This document shows, piece after piece, positions 1 through 23,495 of a stretch of 64,000 bases of DNA. Under the pieces are notes generated by a model. That model searched no databases. It saw only the letters and a list, made by a program, of their open reading frames with translations, and was not told the DNA's origin. The position numbers were made by a program, and so were the translations under genes. Positions within the stretch are counted from its first letter, which is position 1. Every line of letters begins with the position of its first letter. Origin of the DNA: Anoplopoma fimbria (taxonomy: Eukaryota; Chordata; Actinopteri; Perciformes; Anoplopomatidae); the NCBI RefSeq assembly GCF_027596085.1, contig NC_072470.1:7299787-7363786 (forward strand), read 5' to 3'.

Positions 1-123
1 CTCACTCACTGCCATTGGACCAATACCCATCAGTTTTGCTAAGCTTTCATGAGGTCTGGTGCTTCAGTCTACCAATGCTCAATAGAAGTACACTGTGTAA
101 TGGATGTGTGTTTGTGCCAGTAC

Positions 124-13448
<13,325 letters not shown>

Positions 13449-13607
13449 GACTCTGTGATTAATAAGGACACAAATATACACATATATATATAAATATATT
13501 TATTATATACTCAAAGTAATGCTCGTGTAATATTATCTGCTTCCGCTGACTCGCATACCGATGGTCAACTTTTACCCGTTGCTATGCACTAAGTTAAGAG
13601 GTGGAAC

Positions 13608-13963
13608 GCTCAGGTGGTTGCTAGGCGACGGGGGTCAGCTGCGCTCGTTTTACAGCCAGGGGCGGTCCCATGTGGACGGTGCAGCTTTATGACATGAAAT
13701 GTAAATGTTCTACAGTGAATTACTTTTTTTATTTTTTTTTTTAAAATAAAAAATATAAGCTCTTTGAATAATAATGACACTTGTGGTATCAGTTTTTCTC
13801 CGCTTCTTTCATAGCGTTTGGTGTAACTATAAAAGTTCAGGTGGTTCCTAGGCGACGGGGGTTAGCTGCGCTCGTTTTACATCCAGGGGCGGTCCCATGT
13901 GGACGGTGCAGCTTTATGACATGAAATGTAATGTTCTACTGTGAATTATTTTTTATTTTTTTT
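13608..13963. repeat. Direct duplication of the cfap47 promoter segment
   Basis: About 128 bp at 13608-13735 recurs at 13834-13963 with few differences, offset by 226 bp. It includes the X-box, the GGTCCCATGTGGACGG block and a T-rich end. In the distal copy the X-box reads GTTCCTAGGCGAC, so one half site is damaged. Confidence -1.
13617..13629. promoter_or_regulatory. RFX-type X-box upstream of cfap47
   Basis: GTTGCTAGGCGAC is an imperfect palindrome close to the X-box bound by RFX factors (two GTTGCC-like half sites facing each other). It lies about 170 bp upstream of the cfap47 start codon. X-boxes near the start site are a known hallmark of ciliary genes, so this fits the gene. The right half differs from the ideal by one base. 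No other core promoter element is obvious. Confidence -1.
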
Positions 13964-14066
13964 TAGGGAGGTGAACCTTCATAAAAGAGGCAAAGCATCT
14001 TGTTTATTTCTGATAAATGTAATGTTCTTGATACCACAAGTGTCATTATTCAAAGAGCTTATATTG
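13750..14066. repeat. Inverted repeat arms in the cfap47 upstream region
   Basis: About 41 bp at 13750-13790 is repeated in reverse complement at 14028-14066, except for a three-base difference. Both arms contain the GACACTTGTGGTATCA core or its complement. The arms flank the distal copy of the duplicated promoter segment, so the region has been duplicated and inverted. Confidence -1.
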
Positions 14067-14327
14067 TTTATTAAAAAAAACCAAGTCATATCACAGTTTG
14101 TCTGCAACTATAAAAGAATAATTTGCAACATGGATGGTTTAATCAATCCTAACATGATCAAATATGAAGAAATGAAGAGCTAAAATACCCATAATTAACA
14201 TGGCTTTCCTTTCATTTTCCCACTCAAAAACCACACGTGGTTCATCATAAACCTATCCATAAATCGAGCTTGAAATAGAATGTAACAAACATTTGTACAA
14301 CTGTTAATTGATCAATAGTTTATATGA

Positions 14328-14333
14328 TTTATT
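14328..14333 (-). terminator. Candidate nufip1 poly(A) signal
   Basis: AATAAA on the minus strand, about 195 bp beyond the nufip1 stop codon. It is the nearest canonical signal I saw. The cleavage site itself cannot be seen. Confidence -1.
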
Positions 14334-14526
14334 CCATGAGAAAAAAAAAATGTATACCTTCAGTATAAAGCATGTTACAAAAATAGAACTGGATATTGTT
14401 AGTCAAACTAACACATCAAAAATAATAGTCCTTGAAAAATAACACATTTCAAAGTATTAACATTAACTTTAGAAATACAAAAGTCTCACTTTCATGCTTT
14501 AGAACTAAATAAGATTAAGTAATTTG

Positions 14527-17500
14527 CTAGGACATTACAGCATCAGCGCTCTCCCATATTTCTTCATCATACATATTAGAGGTAGATCTGATTTCATCTG
14601 TGCAGTCTTTGACGGTAGTCTCTTCGGCATTTTGGATGAAATGTCCTGCAACCGGCTCCGCACTTGCTGCCGAGTCCACAGGAGGATCCTTGGATGGTTC
14701 TGATTGCGTATGCAAGTACTGGTCAACGACAGCAGCTTTACTTGTTTCTAACTGCTCCTGATTATTAACTTCTGCCGAACTTCTCTCTGCACCAACCAGA
14801 GAGGTAGGCCGAGCCTTGGCTTCAACCGACGGCTTTTCCTGCCTCCCTGCACGCTCTCCATTTGGGATAGCTGGTGTGACTTTATCCATCACCCCCGTCT
14901 GGTCCTGAGGTCTGCTCTCCAGACCAAAGAAGTTGTTTCGGACAACATATCGCACACACTGCAGAAGGACATTCCTCTCGTGGCGGATATCTGGTGCCAG
15001 TAACTAAACAGAGTGAAAGAAAAATAGAAAAGCTGCATTATCTTGATTATCTACATTTATATATATAATTTTATCATCTACATTTAAAATCCTGTGAAAT
15101 ATGATTTATAATACCATCTCCAGTAGAGTGGGGCGATGCGTCTGCGGTGTATCTTGGTGTCCTCCTCTGCCGCCCCTTCCTCCCCTTCCTCCTCGCCCTC
15201 TTCCTCCTCTTCCCCCTCTTCCCCCTCTGCCGTTAGGTGTGTGAAGGGCCTCTGTAACCTGAGAAGAGGTTTCCGGGCCTCTAGAGGGTCCTCTGTTTTG
15301 AGACTTTACTGGCACCGTGTTGAGTAGAGCATGGTTTTCTTGCAAAAGGTCTTTGGCTCTCTGAATAGGGGTGGCTGAAACACATTTTTTTTAATAAAAG
15401 ATACATTTTAAGTGTTTTTTTATTTCCTGTTACATCCTATTTTCCTAATTTGTGTTTTGCCTATCAATGTCTAACAAAATAAAAACAACCAACCTCTAAT
15501 ATAGTCAAATTAAATTACTTGATGCATTGTTCAGGGTCCAGATGAATGGTCATGGCCAAAGATTTGTCACTGCACTTATTTATATAGAGGTTGAATAAGT
15601 TTAATTTCCAAATTTTTTGTCCACAAACTTTTGCTGCCTTGAAAGTTATGGGACTTAGGTCCGGACGGTGAAAACGGCAGCTGTGAGCTAGCCAGCTAGC
15701 CACATACACACCGGGACTCAAATGCACTAACTTGAAATGTTGATGACGAACAGTCTGTTCAGTAGTAGGTTAAGGACAGTGGCAAACTCACCTTCTGGTT
15801 CCTCATCACTTTCACTCATGGAGCCGTAGTTGGCCACCAGGGAGCCCAGAGCTGAGCTCATCTTTTTTGGAGCCACAACCAGGCCACCAGGCCGGGACTC
15901 AACTGGGTCCTCTCGGTCAGAATCTTGAAGCACATGAGAAACACTTATCAATTATCAGTTATTTTTTTCTACAAAATAGGGCAATATCAAACCAACCAAG
16001 ACGTGACAATAAAGTCACAGTGACATATTTTAAAGTAGCATTTGAATACTGGGCCCCGTACACGTCGGATGAGCCACTCACCATGATCACTGCTGGCCAG
16101 TGCTCCCAGTGGATCCCAGTCCTTGTGGGACTGGGTGAGGGGCGGGGGTCTCCCTGCTTCACCGCTGTCCGATGGGTGAGGGCCTTGAGGGTGACGCCCA
16201 CGGAACCCTCTGTTGCCCCAGCCACGGCCTCGACCCCGCCCCCTGCCTCTCATCCGCCTGTAAATAAAATACAGCTCAGGCCTCGTGTCAAAACAAATGA
16301 ATCCGAACATACTCTTGTTTGTGTTTGCAATATCAGAAAAAGTAAGAAAGATGCCACGCATTTGTACATTTACCCAAACTGAGCGGTCTCCAAAACGGCT
16401 CCTGTCTCCTCTCGGTAGTCCATCACTTTCTTCTTCTTGTCCATATTCTGAAGTGTTGGATAGTTTCTGGAAAGACAAATGACATATTAATACGTTTTGC
16501 TGATTGGAAGTAGACATCTTGTGCAAAATCTATGTACAAACACAACATAGAAAATCAGGAGCATCTTATGATATAATGCCATTAAGAGTTCGAAAATAAA
16601 TTAGTACGGAAATAGAATTAGATTACTGACTTGCGCCTCTCCTGCCTCCATTTCGCAATCTCATCCGGTGTGTCCAGCTTGATCCTTTTAGCGCCTGGTG
16701 CATGGTTCTGCAGTCAGAACATAATAAAATAAATAATGATATAAGCAAAGAGAAAATACTGAGAGTTTCAGATACGCAGCGAGGTGTTTCACTTACGTTT
16801 TTCCAGTGGATGCTGACTATCTTTTCATGAGCCATGAAGCTGCAGTCTGGCACAGAACACTATGAAAGAGAGTTAATGGAGGTAGTCAGTGGAATTCGAT
16901 TACCTCATAAGCAAACTATGCTTTTACTTTAGATTTTATAGATTTGTTTTCTATTACAAAGATGTATTGAATTACCTTGACATGTTGAGAAACATGCTCA
17001 TCGTACTTCTCCTGGTTTTTGAAGCCGCGGTCACAGGTGTCGCAAAAATAGTGGCACTCTGGTTCTTTCTTGTTTTTCTGCTGTGGATTATAGATAGATC
17101 CGTTTTAGCTGGGCTTATCACACTGCTGTTGTTTGATAAACACTATTGAGGTCAAGATCAAGATTAAAGTGGTAGTGTTGCGACAGATAGCTACCTTTTT
17201 CCCATGATTGTGGGGGGCTCCATAATTCTGTCTTCCCCCTTGATGCCATTCGCGACCAAAGTTTTGACCTAAAATAAGATAAGATAATCCTTTATTAGTC
17301 CCGCAGCGGGGAAATTTGCAGGATTACAGCAGCATAGGGTAAAGTGCACACAAGAGACATAGTAAAAGAAGACAAGATTAAAATAAAATGAAATAAAAAG
17401 ACAAAATTAAAGTTAGAGGCACAACAGCATAACACAAACACACACATCAACTCTTAATAATGTTACAATATTTTCTTTATGGTTATTAAAGGGACACTCT

Positions 17501-18113
17501 GCCAATTTTAGACATCAAGTTCAGTTTACTCGTCGCAAGGCGTACGACTCCGCTTGAGAACTGTGTTTTCTGGGGCTCTGAAGGAACTTTTTCAAGTCTG
17601 AGAAACAACCCTGATGCTGTCATAGTGATGTCATCTGGGTCGTCTCCCTTTGGGATAGTAAACAGCAAATGTTTAACACTAAATTGCCAGAATATCCCTT
17701 TAATACTTTCCCACAGTGTTTTAAACTATTGTTTTTTCAAAGAAAAATCATTACTAATATGTTCATGATGGTAGATGCATTTATTACTCATAGTTGGATT
17801 ACTTCAGGATCCATGCAGCCTATATGACTTGATACATACAGTACCAGTCAAACGTTTGGACACACCTTCTCATTCAACTACTTTGAAGAATATAAAATAT
17901 AAAACATATTCTGGTTTGTTGAGCATTTGTTTGATTACCACATAATTCCATATGTGTTCCTTCATAGTTTGGATGTCTTCAATATTAATCTACAATGTAG
18001 AAAAATAAAGAAAATAGAGAAAAACCATTGAATGAGAAGGTGTGTCCAAACTTTTGACTGGTACTGTATAAAAGAAGACATACATTTATATATATATATA
18101 AAAGAAAACATAC

Positions 18114-18178
<65 letters not shown>

Positions 18179-18187
18179 AAGACATAC

Positions 18188-18228
<41 letters not shown>

Positions 18229-18661
18229 TATAAAAAGAAGACATAAGAAGGTGTGTCCAAACTTTTGACTGGTACTATATATGCTATTTACTGATACATT
18301 TGTTGACTGTTTTCAATATGGTCAATACAAGACAAAAACAGGCTGTGGATGGTAGAAGTCATTTAAATCTGACTATAATAGCCTTGTGATGTTTATTTGT
18401 AGGGGTGGTATTTGATCACCATGAATACACTACTTTAGGCTACTTACCGTGTGGACGTTTTTGCCCGTAGTTTCCACGACCTGATGGGAAACCAGGCTCT
18501 TCCCCGTGCTGCCATCCCTGCTGGCCGCTGTGGGAGGACGTCTCTCCCCAGCTCCACATGCTGGGGTGGAAGCCACTATTCCGCATCTGCTGGTCATTTT
18601 GTATTGAACTGTGAGGCGGACAGCCGAAGTCAGGAGGAGGATAGTGTCCCTGTTCATTCAT
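14527..18661 (-). CDS. nufip1: NUFIP1, box C/D snoRNP assembly factor (complete)
   Basis: NUFIP1 (relative of yeast Rsa1) bridges the R2TP/HSP90 machinery to SNU13 and NOP58 during box C/D snoRNP assembly in the nucleus. Exons in coding order: 18448-18661, 17195-17268, 16976-17080, 16797-16859, 16631-16707, 16374-16466, 16082-16257, 15792-15923, 15115-15374, 14527-15003. All phases join, giving 556 residues. The C2H2-like zinc finger is visible ([19 protein letters not shown], then [19 protein letters not shown]). It is followed by the diagnostic PEEIAKW-like block ([19 protein letters not shown]) and a conserved end segment, [16 protein letters not shown]. Two Gly/Arg-rich stretches stand out, one in exon 7 ([14 protein letters not shown]) and one in exon 9 (a GGRGGRG array), both likely to bind RNA. 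The start is the first ATG in the frame leading to QKRPHGQNFG. It is transcribed away from nop58. Identity is very secure. Confidence -1.
17271..17430 (-). mobile_element. 3' tail of a LINE/SINE-type retroelement
   Basis: On the minus strand the end reads CTGCGGGACTAATAAAGG and then ATCTT repeats. A second copy in the other orientation lies at 32227-32439. The tail stops directly against the 3' splice site of nufip1 exon 2. The class is inferred only from the simple-repeat tail and multi-copy nature; no coding part is present. Confidence -1.
17486..17703. mobile_element. Short inverted-repeat element (MITE-like) in nufip1 intron 1
   Basis: It begins TTAAAGGGACACTCTGCC and ends with the complement (GCCAGAATATCCCTTTAA), so it has terminal inverted repeats of about 17 bp around roughly 200 bp of non-coding sequence. 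Related ends occur near 34838 and 60559. The superfamily cannot be assigned safely. Confidence -1.
17839..18066. mobile_element. Tc1/mariner-like MITE, copy 1
   Basis: It starts CAGTACCAGTCAAACG and ends with the complementary ACTGGTACTG, and is flanked by TA on both sides. Inverted ends of about 40 bp face each other (CACACCTTCTCATTCAA and its complement). There is no transposase. TA flanks and this end sequence fit the Tc1/mariner superfamily; the assignment is inferred. Confidence -1.
18067..18277. repeat. AT-rich satellite capped by a lone MITE end
   Basis: A variable array of AAAGAAGACATACATTTA plus (TA)n units. It ends at 18246-18277 with a single terminal inverted repeat of the same MITE (GGTGTGTCCAAACTTTTG). 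The same satellite, also lying between copies of this MITE, recurs at 57283-57789. Confidence -1.
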
Positions 18662-19321
18662 ACTTCACACCCGAAGTCTCTCCTCGCGTTAACAGTAAAG
18701 GGAATTACAAGTAAAACGTGTGTTTCCCCACCACGCAGCTCTCACATGTGCATGTTGTGCTCTAGTTTGAGCTACGTCACTTCCGCCAAAGCAGGAAGTA
18801 CATAAAACATTTAAACAAAACCCCCAAATGTTTTTATATGAACGTCACTAAGTAGATATGATTGTGTTAGAAGTTAAAAACGCCATACATGTTTGTATTT
18901 TAAGTTTTACCATAATTATTAGCGTTAGTTCCTTAAACCGAGGAATTATCGCGATACTTCGCATTTGCTTGGGTTGCCAGGTGGTGGTGAAAAAACGTGA
19001 GGAATTAATTTTCCACTTTTTCCCCACAAAACAAAGACTTCTAGTTAATGTCACAAGTTAGGTGCTACTATTTCTGTTAAAATATTGAAACCGAATTAAG
19101 TTGACATTTTTTAATCATGAAACTAGTTTAAATATCAGTTGGAACGGCGATGCGGTTTTAAAACATTTTTGAAATCGGGGGATGACAAATGAACGGACTT
19201 GGCAACCCCCGTGGTTTCCTGGTTGCTGGCTCCTCGCCGCATGGGCTTCACACAGAGCGAGAGCAGCAACGTGGAGACACGCAGAAGCTCGGAGGCTCTC
19301 AACTTTAGAGCTGCTGCCAAA
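18662..19321. promoter_or_regulatory. Head-to-head promoter of nufip1 and nop58
   Basis: Only about 660 bp separates the two start codons, which face away from each other. Near the nufip1 side, TACGTCACTTCCGCC (about 18773-18787) combines a CRE-like TACGTCA with an ETS-like CTTCCG. This pairing is common in housekeeping and ribosome-biogenesis promoters. No TATA box is evident. The actual transcription starts and any 5' UTR exons cannot be seen. Confidence -1.
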
Positions 19322-22300
19322 ATGCTCGTGTTATTTGAGACCGCCGCTGGATATGCTATATTCAAGGTATATATACACACATATATAAATATATATATAT
19401 ATTCGTCTTCTGTTTCCTGTCACGTTAAGAATCATGCATTTTGTGTTAGCTATCCGCGTTAGCTTCGGTTAGCATCGTGGCTGGTTAACCCACGCTGTGA
19501 GCAACGCTGCCGGTGATGAGTAGAATACAATAGTGATGTTTTTATTTATTTCTACTCAGGCATGTTAATTGACTATTTAACGTTTAGCTCGTATTGATTA
19601 GTTGGTTTTTTTGCTAACATTTAAGCTAATTAAACCTGGCAACGTGCAGGCCCAAGTAACCACGTGTGCACGCTGAGAGGCTAAGTTAACTTAAGTGACA
19701 CGATGCAATGTTCACATGCATATTGAGAATGTATTAAATATTCATGCAGTTATATGATCAACACCAAATATTGAGGATAATGTGACCTTAGACATAAATC
19801 TAAAGACATTCCTATACTAGTGGTGGTTTCACATGTGCACCCCGCCACTTCTACCCAGACACGTTTTTTTTAATGCATGACAACTTACAGATCTTCTGTT
19901 GTATTTCAGGTTCTTGATGAATCCAAGCTGCAACAGGTCGACAGCCTGTACAAGGAGTTTGAAACTCCTGAAAAGGCGAACAAAATGTAAGTGAAGAATG
20001 TGCTTCTTTCTAACCATAAACCCCCCCTAGTTGTCACAATGTGATACTGTGTAGCCTATGTAAAGCAGATGAGGAATGTCTGAACTTTTTTCCCTCTTTT
20101 GCCCCTTCTAGTGTGAAGCTGAAGCACTTTGAGAAGTTTCAGGACACCACAGAGGCCTTAGCAGGTAATGAAATGTCTTTGTGGAATACTACAGTACACC
20201 TGAGATCTGTGTGTTTATGTTGGTGTATTAAATGTGGTGTTCCTTCTGCCACTCAGCTGCCACTGCCCTTACTGAGGGAAAAATCGGCAAGAGTTTAAAG
20301 AAAGCGCTGAAGAAGGTTGTGGCCAAGGAAGCTCATGAGCAGCTGGCCATCAGCGATGCAAAACTCGGAGGGGTCATCAAAGTAAGTGACTCAATGTTTA
20401 CGTAAACCGATAGTATTCAGTGGCTAAATGTTAAATGTAAGAGTTGTGGCTCTAATGGGCTCTGTTTTTCTTTTTTTAAGGAAAAGCTGGACCTGAGCTG
20501 TGTCCACAATTCTGCCGTGGCCGAGCTGATGCGGTGCATCAGGAGTCAGATGGAGAATCTCATCACCGGCCTTCCCCCGAGGGAGATCAGCGTCATGTCT
20601 CTCGGATTGGCTCACAGGTACGTGGCGCACAGCCCTGGCGTTGCATAAATGCAAGCGCTGTCAACGATTACATTTGCTGTCTGAAATCTTCCTTGTAGAT
20701 TTTCCTCAGCATTCGTCACTACCCCTGAGACAGCAGTCTCTCCCCAGGCAACGGAAGATGAAAAGTAGTTTTGACGTGTGCGATAACTCATTAATAACTC
20801 TTGTTTTCTGTGTTCTCCAGTTTATCCCGCTACAAGCTGAAGTTCAGTCCAGACAAAGTGGACACTATGATTGTGCAGGCAATCTGTAAGTTGTATTTTT
20901 TAAGAAGCAACAAAAGCATTATACAATATTCAGTAATTACCTTTTCTACTTTCAAATTTTCTTACGATTGTTTTCCCAATCGATAGATGATTTGGTTGAT
21001 GGAATGATTATTCACAATGAGCTTTAGTGATGACAAATGTCTATTTTGTATTTAAATATGAAGTCTGACTTTTGAGTATATATTGTCATCGTCTCTTCAG
21101 CTCTTTTGGATGACCTGGATAAGGAGCTCAACAATTACATCATGCGCTGTAGAGAATGGTACGGCTGGCACTTTCCCGAGCTGGGAAAGGTAGTCACCGA
21201 CAACTTGGTCTACTGCAAGGCTGTCCGCAAAATAGGTAAGAAATAACCTGCATTTAAGCATAACTGTTTAAAGAGTTATTCAAGTGATTAAACTTGGCAC
21301 TACTGCAAAGTTTGGAGGATTGCAAGAGATTAGAATAGTTAAAATTGCTGCATCAGAGGCTGGCTGTTGGATGTTCCCTTAGAGCCAGAAATGACCAACA
21401 GTTTTTTACAAGTTCAGTAGTCCTTCAGTAGTACGATTACATGCATACAAAAACCTCTCTCTGCATCTCCCAGGCGACCGCACGAACGTGGCTGGCTCCG
21501 ATCTGTCCGACATCCTCCCCGAGGAAATCGAGGCCGAGGTCAAACTGGCAGCTGAGATCTCCATGGGAACGGAAGTGTCTGAGCAGGACATTGGCAACAT
21601 CAGGCACCTGTGCGATCAGGTTAGTCCCTCTCTTACTTGTCGAGTAGCGGAGAGCTCAAGTGACAGTCGTGATGATGACGACAATAGTCTTTACCCTGAA
21701 ACAAATTATGTGGGTTTTCAGTCACTACCTCATCTGAACAGTCACAGATTACGGCTCCTACTCTCAGCCACAGAACCGCTTTGACCAATTACAAGCTTGC
21801 AGTTGTGGTAGAAATCTTATCTCCTTTATTCCTTAGGTGATTGAGATTTCAGAGTACCGCACTCAGCTGTACGACTACCTGAAGAACCGAATGACGGCCA
21901 TCGCCCCCAACCTGACTGTGATGGTGGGAGAGCTGGTCGGCGCCCGTCTCATTTCGCATGCAGGTGAGTCACAGATAGGAAGTCGCGTGAAAACCGGCCA
22001 AGCGGTGATGATGACGACATAATGTCGCTTTCCTGAAAAAGACTGATGCTTTTAAGTCACTACCTCATCTGAGCTTGCGGTCAACAGGCCCGATGAGCAG
22101 GTACAGGTGAGAGCAACATATTAATTTGTCTTTCCTGTCGTCGTAAGGTTCCCTTCTGAATCTGGCCAAGCATCCAGCCTCCACCGTGCAGATCCTCGGA
22201 GCTGAGAAGGCTCTGTTCAGAGCCCTGAAGACCCGCAAAGACACACCCAAGTACGGTCTCATCTACCATGCCTCCCTAGTGGGCCAGACCAGTGCCAAGA

Positions 22301-23495
22301 ATAAGGGCAAGGTAAGTCCAGAAGACATGTGACTGGACTTAGTAATGATCGTCACAATCCAGTGGTTAGAAAACAAGCACAACCTTCTTGTTTTTTTTTA
22401 ATATCCATCCAGATCTCCAGAATGCTGGCAGCTAAAGCAGCCCTGGCTATTCGCTATGACGCCCTGGGAGAGGACACGAATGCTGAAATGGGAGTAGAGA
22501 ACCGGGCCAAACTGGAGGCCAGGCTGCGCCAGCTGGAGGAGAAAGGAGTAAGTACAACTACAAGAGAAAGAGGCTACATACCATATGATAAGCTGCTAAA
22601 AGATACAAAAATATGAGAAATTTGAGTTAGTATGTGCATGATATTTCAATATATAAAATTTTTCACGGTATATCATTCCATTGAAAGATAATAAATTATC
22701 AAATTTGTATTGTCGCCGGGCCCTACATGCTTGGATAATGTTTGTGTCTGATATCTGATTTGGGCTTTCTATCTGCTGGTCATCTTATCTTGTCACCATT
22801 CTTTTTTTCCCCTCAGATTCGAAGAATCAGTGGAACAGGAAAAGCAATGGCAAAGGCTGACAAATACCAGCACAAGAGGTAAATACTCCCAAATGGCCCC
22901 TTTCCAAAGAGTATATATTCCCACATATAAATATGAACAATGCTAAGTACCCACACGTTTCTCCACAGTGAAGTGAGGATTTACGATCCATCTGGCGATT
23001 CTACTATTCCCTCAACCTCAAAGAAGAGGAAGTTTGAGGAGGTAGAGGAGGAGGAGGAGGCTGAAGAGCCTGAAACACCGGTGGTCAAATCCAAAAAGGC
23101 CAAAAAGCAAACAGTAACAGAAGGTGGGTAGAATGGAAATGAATACCAACTTGTGGCAAAGTGCCCATTAGAGATTACGATGCTCAAGATCTTTTTTTCT
23201 GCTTGTTTAGCAGTAGAAGAAGAAGAAGAAGAAGCAGCAGCAGCAGGAGGAGGAGACTCCCAAGAAAAAGAAGAAGAAAAAGAAGGACAAGAAAGAGGAG
23301 GAACCTGAGGAGGAACCTGAGGAAGAGGTAGCCGTCCCAGAGGTAAGAATCTGTTAAAAAACACGTCATGTAAATACTATTCATGAGAGATTTAACAAAA
23401 TTTCCAGTATTTGTTTTTTTTAACATTCTATATCCTCACTTCTGTTCTATCTCCAGTCAACAGAAAAGAAGAAAAAGAAGAAGAAAAAGATCTAG
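19322..23495 (+). CDS. nop58: NOP58, core box C/D snoRNP protein (frame break near the C-terminus)
   Basis: NOP58 is one of the two Nop-domain scaffold proteins of box C/D snoRNPs; with fibrillarin, NOP56 and SNU13 it directs 2'-O-methylation of rRNA in the nucleolus. Exons: 19322-19366, 19910-19986, 20112-20164, 20257-20381, 20481-20617, 20821-20885, 21101-21235, 21474-21619, 21837-21963, 22148-22311, 22413-22547, 22817-22878, 22969-23123, 23211-23342, 23457-23495. The start [15 protein letters not shown], the coiled-coil region ([20 protein letters not shown], then WHFPELGK) and the Nop domain ([42 protein letters not shown]) are all intact. The Lys/Glu-rich tail ([14 protein letters not shown]) in exon 14 is one base out of frame with exon 13 if the best donor is used. 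As given, that transcript would stop inside exon 14. Three introns hold box C/D snoRNA candidates. Identity is certain; the tail is discussed under findings. Confidence -1.
20657..20734 (+). ncRNA. Box C/D snoRNA candidate, SNORD70-like (nop58 intron 5)
   Basis: A perfect 6-bp terminal stem (GCTGTC / GACAGC) encloses the element. Box D CTGA is at 20725-20728. Just upstream lies TTCGTCACTACC, complementary to a conserved 18S rRNA stretch (GGTAGTGACGAA). The fifth base before box D pairs with the A that corresponds to human 18S A512, the known SNORD70 target. A CTGA at 20681-20684 can serve as box D'. Weak point: box C would have to be ACGATTA (20664-20670), two changes from RTGATGA. Human NOP58 introns are known to host SNORD70 and SNORD11, which supports the call. 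Confidence -1.
21660..21745 (+). ncRNA. Box C/D snoRNA, SNORD11-type (nop58 intron 8)
   Basis: Box C GTGATGA at 21669-21675, possible D' CTGA at 21696-21699, and box D CTGA at 21734-21737. The terminal stem GTGACAGT/ACAGTCAC pairs at seven of eight positions. The guide GTCACTACCTC ends two bases before box D and is complementary to 18S GAGGTAGTGAC. The fifth base before box D pairs with the G matching human 18S G509, the SNORD11 target. Confidence -1.
21999..22077 (+). ncRNA. Box C/D snoRNA, second SNORD11-type copy (nop58 intron 9)
   Basis: Box C GTGATGA at 22005-22011, D' CTGA at 22033-22036, a C'-like TGATG at 22044-22048, and box D CTGA at 22069-22072. CAAGC and GCTTG form a perfect 5-bp terminal stem. 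The guide before box D (AGTCACTACCTCAT) is the same as in the intron 8 copy, while the D' guide differs. This resembles the mammalian SNORD11/SNORD11B pair in the same host gene. Confidence -1.

Noticed and set aside
18067..18245. Ile/Tyr-repeat open frames near 18 kb and 57.5 kb
   Set aside because: They are translations of (TA)n satellite.
21025..21080. AGTGATGAC ... CTGA in nop58 intron 6, possible fourth snoRNA
   Set aside because: No terminal stem can be formed and no guide complementary to a known conserved rRNA stretch was recognised.
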